DNA of 9,979 nucleotides. It comes from Crocinitomicaceae bacterium. Its GTDB lineage: Bacteria > Bacteroidota > Bacteroidia > Flavobacteriales_D > Crocinitomicaceae. The DNA lies in NCBI GenBank assembly GCA_011522905.1, contig WTIB01000325.1:1-9979 (forward strand). The letters are read 5' to 3'. The notes beneath the pieces were generated by a model. That model was not told the origin of the DNA. It searched no databases and worked only from the letters and a program-made list of their open reading frames with translations. The first letter of the stretch is position 1. Every line of letters starts with the position of its first letter. The position numbers and the translations under genes were made by a program. Positions 5,798 through 9,979 of the stretch are shown piece by piece.

Positions 5798-7186
5798 TTA
5801 TTTTCCTTCTTCTGACTTCGCTACAATTGCCGCCACTGTAGCATCACTAGTGACATTGATAACAGTTCTACACATATCAAGAATACGATCAATCGGGTAG
5901 ATAATAATGATCCACATTGGATTCAATCCAACTGATGATAAAACAAACATGAGCATGATCAAACCGGCACTAGGTACTGCCGCAGATCCAATAGAAGCTA
6001 AAGTTGTAGTCGCAACAATCCCAAGCTGCTGTGATAAACTTAAATCTACTCCATGAAACTGTGCTAAGAAAATCACTGCCACCGCCTGATATAAAGAAGT
6101 CCCATCCATATTTACGGTTGCGCCAATAGGCAAAACAAAGTCACTTACCCTTTTAGGCACTTTAAGCTCGTTTTCCACACATCTAATAGTCACGGGAAGT
6201 GTTGCAGCACTTGAGCTTGTAGAGAATGCAAGAAACTGGGCAGGACTTAATTTTTTGAAGAACTCGACATAACCAAAACGAACGCCAAAAACTCTCTGTA
6301 ATAAAGGGTAAAATACGAAAAGTAGCAAACTCAAGCCCAGAAGCACAACGAGCGTATACATTCCCAGAGTACTAAATAGCGAAAACAATTCAGAAGGTGA
6401 ATTAGCGATTTTAGCCAGTACACCAGCCATTAAGCAAAAGACAAAAAAGGGAGAAATCGCCATAACCATATTTACCATTTTGATGAAAACCTCTCCCATT
6501 CCATCAAAAAATTCATGTACCCTTTTAGATTTTTCGTTTTGAAGCATGGAAAGAGCTATTCCGAAAAATAGCGCGAAAAAGATGACCTGTAGCATGAGCT
6601 TACTACTTGAAAAAGATTTCACTAAATTCTCTGGAACCATGTCTACAAAAGGCTGCAGTGGGCCAGGATCTCTTTTCTTTGCTTCTTCATTTTTTGACAT
6701 CATTTTTTGATAATCGGAAGAGCTCTTTTCTTCGGATAAAGATTTTTCTATTGCACTAACAACAGCAGGATCCGCATTTTTCAGTTCATTTTTTCCGTCT
6801 TTGATTTCTATCCCCTCTGAATGTGCCCAAATCTCGTACCGTAAGCGATTTGTATTTTCTAATGAAGTGGTACCTGGTTTGATAAGATTCACCAAACTTA
6901 AACCAATGGTTACAGAAGTAACTGTCGTGAGCAAATATAAACCTAGAGTTTTGGCACCGATTCTTCCTAACTGACGCACATTTCCAAGACTCGCGACACC
7001 ACTGACTATTGAAAATAGAACCAAAGGAATGGCTATGAATTTTAAGCAATTGATGAATATTACACCAAAGGGGTCAATCCAATCTACTGTGAAATCATTC
7101 CAACCGGCATAACCCGAAATTAGTGCCCAAAAAACACCTAATATCATTCCAATCATGATTTTCCAGTGTAATGCCAAATTCTTCAT
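5798..7186 (-). CDS. dicarboxylate/amino acid:cation symporter (glutamate/aspartate type)
   Basis: This inner-membrane secondary transporter of the DAACS family (GltP/GltPh/DctA fold) takes up acidic amino acids or dicarboxylates with Na+ or H+. The 462-residue protein carries the family signatures: the serine-rich hairpin loop TSSSAATLP (323-331), NMDGTSLYQ (359-367) for cation and substrate binding, the second hairpin loop AAVPSAG (402-408), and DRILDMCRTVINVTSD (433-448). By family alignment Asp437, Arg440, Thr441 and Asp448 correspond to the substrate-binding positions of GltPh. The Arg favours an acidic side chain such as glutamate or aspartate over neutral amino acids. A hydrophilic, Lys/Glu-rich stretch of about 65 residues (about 111-178) is inserted after the third membrane helix, making it longer than GltPh. 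It ends 1 bp from the esterase stop and is divergent from the carboxylase gene, with a -7 element 16 bp upstream. Confidence 0.94.
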   Translation of the reverse strand: MKNLALHWKIMIGMILGVFWALISGYAGWNDFTVDWIDPFGVIFINCLKFIAIPLVLFSIVSGVASLGNVRQLGRIGAKTLGLYLLTTVTSVTIGLSLVNLIKPGTTSLENTNRLRYEIWAHSEGIEIKDGKNELKNADPAVVSAIEKSLSEEKSSSDYQKMMSKNEEAKKRDPGPLQPFVDMVPENLVKSFSSSKLMLQVIFFALFFGIALSMLQNEKSKRVHEFFDGMGEVFIKMVNMVMAISPFFVFCLMAGVLAKIANSPSELFSLFSTLGMYTLVVLLGLSLLLFVFYPLLQRVFGVRFGYVEFFKKLSPAQFLAFSTSSSAATLPVTIRCVENELKVPKRVSDFVLPIGATVNMDGTSLYQAVAVIFLAQFHGVDLSLSQQLGIVATTTLASIGSAAVPSAGLIMLMFVLSSVGLNPMWIIIIYPIDRILDMCRTVINVTSDATVAAIVAKSEEGK

Positions 7187-7202
7187 AATTCAAAATTTTA
7201 GA

Positions 7203-7210
7203 CAAATGTA
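7203..7210 (-). promoter_or_regulatory. -7 promoter element of the symporter gene
   Basis: On the - strand TACATTTG matches TANNTTTG exactly, 16 bp before the ATG at 7186. No convincing -33 element is seen at the usual spacing. A second, imperfect AAATTTTG (7198-7191) lies four bases from the ATG and could be an alternative. Confidence 0.45.
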
Positions 7211-7254
7211 CAATTTAAGGTGTAAATCTATACGAGTGAAAAACTTGAGTTTCG

Positions 7255-7262
7255 TATATTTG
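7255..7262 (+). promoter_or_regulatory. -7 promoter element of the acyl-CoA carboxylase gene
   Basis: TATATTTG matches TANNTTTG exactly, 16 bp before the ATG at 7279, the same distance as in the divergent symporter gene. No clear TTG lies 17-23 bp upstream. The element overlaps a 14-bp palindrome at 7258-7271, so a regulator bound there would block the promoter. Confidence 0.5.
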
Positions 7263-7271
7263 AATTCAAAT
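7258..7271. repeat. 14-bp perfect palindrome over the carboxylase promoter
   Basis: ATTTGAATTCAAAT is a perfect palindrome covering the end of the -7 element and the expected transcription start of the carboxylase gene. Its half TTTGAATT occurs again on the - strand at 7194-7187, directly before the symporter ATG. It could be an operator, but perfect palindromes of this size also arise by chance in AT-rich DNA. Confidence 0.3.
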
Positions 7272-7278
7272 TATTCCT

Positions 7279-8922
7279 ATGGCTGTTTCATCAAAAGACA
7301 TTGATTTTAATTACAATGACGACCAAATGCGTCTAAAAATAAGGGCAATGGAAAGGGCCTTAGACAAAATCTATCTTGGAGGAGGGAAAAAGCGAATAGA
7401 AAAACTGCATAAAGCAGGAAAACTTTCAGCTCGTGAACGAATAAATCTTCTTCTAGACGCGAACTCGGAAAGTATTGAAATTGGAGCCTTTGCAGGTGAC
7501 GGAATGTACGAGGAATATGGGGGCTGTCCATCAGGAGGAGTTGTTGTAGTTATTGGCTATGTAAGTAAAAAACAATGTATAGTCGTTGCAAATGATACCA
7601 CGGTAAAAGCGGGTGCTTGGTTTCCGATTACAGGTAAAAAGAATCTTAGAGCACAGGAAATTGCTATTGAAAATAATCTTCCTATCATATACCTAGTCGA
7701 TTCCGCAGGAGTATTTCTTCCTATGCAAGATGAAATTTTTCCGGATAAAGAACATTTTGGTCGTATTTTTAGAAATAATGCCGTAATGAGTTCAAAAGGT
7801 ATTGTACAGATAGCCGCAGTAATGGGAAGCTGCGTTGCTGGTGGAGCATATCTCCCCATTATGTCAGATGAGTCTTTGATTGTAAACAAAACAGGAACTA
7901 TTTTTCTTGCGGGTTCATATCTAGTAAAAGCAGCTATTGGAGAGTCTATTGATAATGAAAATCTTGGTGGTGCACATACCCAAACAGAAATTTCTGGAGT
8001 CTGTGATTATAAAGTAGAAAACGATAAGGAATGCCTCAAAACTATTCGAGATATTATAGGCAAAATTGGTGAATCTCAAAAGGCTGGATTCAATAGAGAA
8101 GAACCATCCTTACCTAAAATGAGTCTTGAAAAAATCTATGGACTCTTGCCCGCGGAAAGATCAAAACCTTATGCAAGTAAAAAATTACTTGAATGTCTTG
8201 TTGATGACTCTAAATTCACTGAATATAAAGCCGGTTTTGGTAAAACATTAATTACGGCATATGCGAGAATTGATGGTTGGAGTGTAGGAATTGTAATGAA
8301 TAACAGAGAAATCGTGAAGAATGCCAAAGGAGAAATGCAATTTGGTGGAGTGATTTATTCTGACTCTGCTGATAAAGCGGCACGTTTTATTATGAATTGT
8401 AATCAAAAGAAAATACCACTAGTGTTTATACATGATGTAACGGGCTTCATGGTTGGATCCAAAAGCGAACATGGGGGTATTATAAAGGATGGAGCCAAAA
8501 TGGTAAATGCCATGTCTAATTCTACTGTTCCCAAGTTCTCAATTGTTATTGGGAATTCCTATGGCGCTGGTAATTACGCTATGTGCGGAAAAGCATATGA
8601 CCCTAGACTTATCGTGGGATGGCCAACAGCTGAAATTGCGGTAATGAGCGGCGCTGCGGCCGCAAAAACACTGCTCCAAATTGAGATCTCTTCCTTAAAA
8701 TCGAAAGGTGAGGAAATCACCAAAAAGAAAGAGGAGGAATTGTTTAATAAAATCAAAAGTAAATACGACGAGCAGATATCTCCATATTATGCTGCGAGTA
8801 GGTTATGGATTGATGCGATTATTGACCCTGTTGAAACAAGAAAAATCATCTCAATGGGTATTGAAATGGCCAATCACAATAAGGATATCGAGAAATACAA
8901 TGTAGGAGTTATTCAGACATAA
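7279..8922 (+). CDS. acyl-CoA carboxylase beta subunit (methylcrotonyl-CoA carboxylase-like carboxyltransferase)
   Basis: This is the carboxyltransferase subunit of a biotin-dependent acyl-CoA carboxylase. It moves the carboxyl group from carboxybiotin to an acyl-CoA in the cytoplasm. The 547-residue protein has both crotonase-like halves. The N-terminal half (about 25-290) includes RERINLLLD (52-60), DSAGVFLP (141-148) and VAGGAYLPIMSDE (186-198). The C-terminal half (about 290-540) includes NNREI (341-345), GFMVGSKSEHGGI (389-401) and GNSYGAGNYAMCGKAYDPR (425-443). The SEHGGIIKDGAKMV and YAMCGKAYDPR segments are typical of methylcrotonyl-CoA carboxylase beta (leucine breakdown) rather than the propionyl-CoA type. 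Geranyl-CoA or another branched substrate remains possible. The length is normal. No biotin carboxylase/biotin-carrier (alpha) gene lies beside it, so the partner must be encoded elsewhere. It abuts the convergent beta-barrel gene with no spacer. Confidence 0.92.
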   Translation: MAVSSKDIDFNYNDDQMRLKIRAMERALDKIYLGGGKKRIEKLHKAGKLSARERINLLLDANSESIEIGAFAGDGMYEEYGGCPSGGVVVVIGYVSKKQCIVVANDTTVKAGAWFPITGKKNLRAQEIAIENNLPIIYLVDSAGVFLPMQDEIFPDKEHFGRIFRNNAVMSSKGIVQIAAVMGSCVAGGAYLPIMSDESLIVNKTGTIFLAGSYLVKAAIGESIDNENLGGAHTQTEISGVCDYKVENDKECLKTIRDIIGKIGESQKAGFNREEPSLPKMSLEKIYGLLPAERSKPYASKKLLECLVDDSKFTEYKAGFGKTLITAYARIDGWSVGIVMNNREIVKNAKGEMQFGGVIYSDSADKAARFIMNCNQKKIPLVFIHDVTGFMVGSKSEHGGIIKDGAKMVNAMSNSTVPKFSIVIGNSYGAGNYAMCGKAYDPRLIVGWPTAEIAVMSGAAAAKTLLQIEISSLKSKGEEITKKKEEELFNKIKSKYDEQISPYYAASRLWIDAIIDPVETRKIISMGIEMANHNKDIEKYNVGVIQT

Positions 8923-9579
8923 TTATTCGTCACTCGAGCTCTTCCCATTAAAATAATGGGTATAGCCAAAGCCGACCGTTAAAAAGGAAGAAACTCGACC
9001 AAATTCTGAAGATTCATATCCTAAGTCACCTTCAACACCAATAGTCCATGGCTTAAATCCAAAACCATAAAAAGGATAACCAATGGTTAATCTGTAAGAA
9101 TTTGCTTCATCAGAGGATAGCACCAAGCCAAGAACTGGTTCAACATAGGTAGACTGAATGACATTAAGCAAGGTTCCCTGAGCGCTCAGTTTATCCGTTT
9201 TAATCATAACATGGGCATAACCAAATTTGACACCAAAATCAGTCCCAAATCGCTCTCCCCAAAACTTTTCATGTGAGATCTTCAAAAAACCAGCTAGAGT
9301 ATGCATCCCCCCATATACAGCGGATGGTAAACTAAATTCATTAACAGCAAAATAACTGTAATGCCCCCCTGCCCCAATTGCAAAACCATTTTTGAATGCA
9401 TACTGATAATAAGGACTTACGCAAACCAAACCCTGCATAATATCCTTGAACGGTTGATTTATAAATGAATTTGGAAGCCCCAATTCTAAAGTAAACGAAT
9501 CATCAGGGTCAATCGACTGGCTCCTACCATGACAGAACATGAAAAAAAATGCAAGAATTGTAAAAAGCTTTGTCCTCAT
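8923..9579 (-). CDS. predicted small outer-membrane beta-barrel protein
   Basis: No named family is recognised. The 218-residue protein has a signal peptide (MRTKLF, then a hydrophobic run, ending near HGRSQS at 18-22). The mature part consists of alternating polar/hydrophobic stretches rich in Gly, Tyr and Phe (for example about 53-78, 88-101, 111-124, 143-154, 178-187 and 197-210), as expected for a barrel of around eight strands. The last predicted strand (VGFGYTHYF) is followed by an unusual hydrophilic tail (NGKSSSDE), so the chain does not end on the usual aromatic residue. I chose ATG at 9579; two TTG codons at 9591 and 9588 are in frame but would only add MLAD. No exact TANNTTTG precedes it (TATATTG nearby lacks one T). 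Role could be structural, adhesion or small-molecule passage; the sequence does not say. Confidence 0.7.
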   Translation of the reverse strand: MRTKLFTILAFFFMFCHGRSQSIDPDDSFTLELGLPNSFINQPFKDIMQGLVCVSPYYQYAFKNGFAIGAGGHYSYFAVNEFSLPSAVYGGMHTLAGFLKISHEKFWGERFGTDFGVKFGYAHVMIKTDKLSAQGTLLNVIQSTYVEPVLGLVLSSDEANSYRLTIGYPFYGFGFKPWTIGVEGDLGYESSEFGRVSSFLTVGFGYTHYFNGKSSSDE

Positions 9580-9697
9580 ATCTGCCAACAATATAAGCTA
9601 AAAACGTATAGGATTTTTATTTATTGTCAGGAAATTAGTCCACAAGGAAATTTCAACATATCAAACACATGTACTTTAAATTCTTTGATTGAATCGT

Positions 9698-9979
9698 CTA
9701 CAATTCATTATAATGAAAATCCTTAGTTAATTTGATATATTCTGAAGTGTATGTATTATCCGAATTTCGTATAACCAACTCATTTTCGACAATCTCTTTT
9801 TTGTGAAATGAATAGCTCACAATTACACGGGAATTCAATTTATAGGTTTTGAATGGTATTATATTTAACTTGCTTTTATTAACATTTTCGAACCCAACGA
9901 GAACTGAACGGACTCCTTTTGCGTCTTTTTGTTTGAAAAAAAATTTGTCAAAATTCACTTTGTCGACTTGCACGTACCT
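9698..9979 (-). CDS. C-terminal part of an unrecognised protein, cut by the window edge
   Basis: The frame is open from the window edge to TAA at 9700-9698, giving 93 residues. A GTG at 9973-9971 is in frame, but the frame continues past it (codons for Arg-Tyr), so the true start is probably outside. The visible part is rich in Lys, Asn, Val and Phe with alternating strands (VRSVLVGFENV, SRVIVSYSFHKKEI, ENELVIRN), suggesting a beta-rich domain. There is no membrane segment, cysteine or motif I can name. The 118 bp between its stop and the beta-barrel gene's ATG (9580-9697) holds no hairpin terminator or clear promoter that I can see, so co-transcription of the two - strand genes is possible. 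Confidence 0.55.
   Translation of the reverse strand, partial: RYVQVDKVNFDKFFFKQKDAKGVRSVLVGFENVNKSKLNIIPFKTYKLNSRVIVSYSFHKKEIVENELVIRNSDNTYTSEYIKLTKDFHYNEL

Noticed and set aside
7557..7889. 110-residue - strand frame inside the carboxylase gene
   Set aside because: It is fully antisense to a strongly conserved coding region and resembles no family; it is a shadow frame. The same applies to other short frames inside the receptor, symporter and carboxylase genes.
9580..9591. TTG starts at 9591 or 9588 for the beta-barrel protein
   Set aside because: They add only four residues before a normal signal peptide that starts with ATG at 9579.
9529..9726. + strand frame with a CKNCKKLCPHIC cysteine cluster that looks like a metal-binding motif
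   Set aside because: It lies antisense over the signal peptide of the beta-barrel gene and a low-complexity spacer; the Cys pattern arises from the reverse complement of the signal-peptide codons and flanking bases.

Overview
The window is AT-rich DNA from a member of the Bacteroidota, most likely the Flavobacteriia. The evidence is the set of TANNTTTG promoter elements, the absence of clear Shine-Dalgarno sites, a TonB-dependent receptor with an N-terminal carboxypeptidase-regulatory-like domain, an SPII lipoprotein, and a MnmA with the linker insertion typical of this phylum. This is a housekeeping and membrane-transport region. I see no transposase, integrase, CRISPR array, phage gene, toxin-antitoxin pair, rRNA or tRNA, and no multi-gene defence or biosynthetic cluster.

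Layout from left to right: (1) the last 43 codons of a FAD-dependent dehydrogenase (COG2509-like), + strand; (2) mnmA, tRNA 2-thiouridylase, + strand; (3) a possible 62-residue protein on the - strand, convergent with mnmA; (4) a 274-residue lipoprotein of unknown function, + strand; (5) an 838-residue TonB-dependent outer-membrane receptor, - strand, with a GTG start; (6) a 204-residue serine hydrolase of the phospholipase/carboxylesterase (YpfH-like) family, + strand; (7) a glutamate/aspartate-type dicarboxylate:cation symporter, - strand; (8) an acyl-CoA carboxylase beta subunit, most like the methylcrotonyl-CoA carboxylase type, + strand; (9) a small predicted outer-membrane beta-barrel protein, - strand; (10) the 3' end of an unrecognised gene, - strand, cut by the window edge.

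From mnmA to gene 9 the strand alternates at every gene if the small ORF is real, so most genes should be transcribed alone from their own promoters. Convergent neighbours end within a few bases of each other (overlap or gap of 0 to 4 bp), leaving no room for classical intrinsic terminators. Divergent neighbours share short spacers of 39, 92 and about 159 bp. The genes do not form one pathway. The TonB receptor, symporter and lipoprotein are envelope functions, MnmA is tRNA modification, and the carboxylase subunit is probably for leucine or related acyl-CoA metabolism, with its biotin-carrying partner elsewhere.

The most interesting pattern is regulatory. Three genes whose starts are independently fixed by protein features (mnmA, the lipoprotein, the TonB receptor) carry an exact TANNTTTG -7 element exactly four bases before the start codon, which predicts leaderless or nearly leaderless mRNAs. 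Two others (the symporter and the carboxylase) carry it exactly sixteen bases before the start. I did not find a convincing undescribed multi-gene system.
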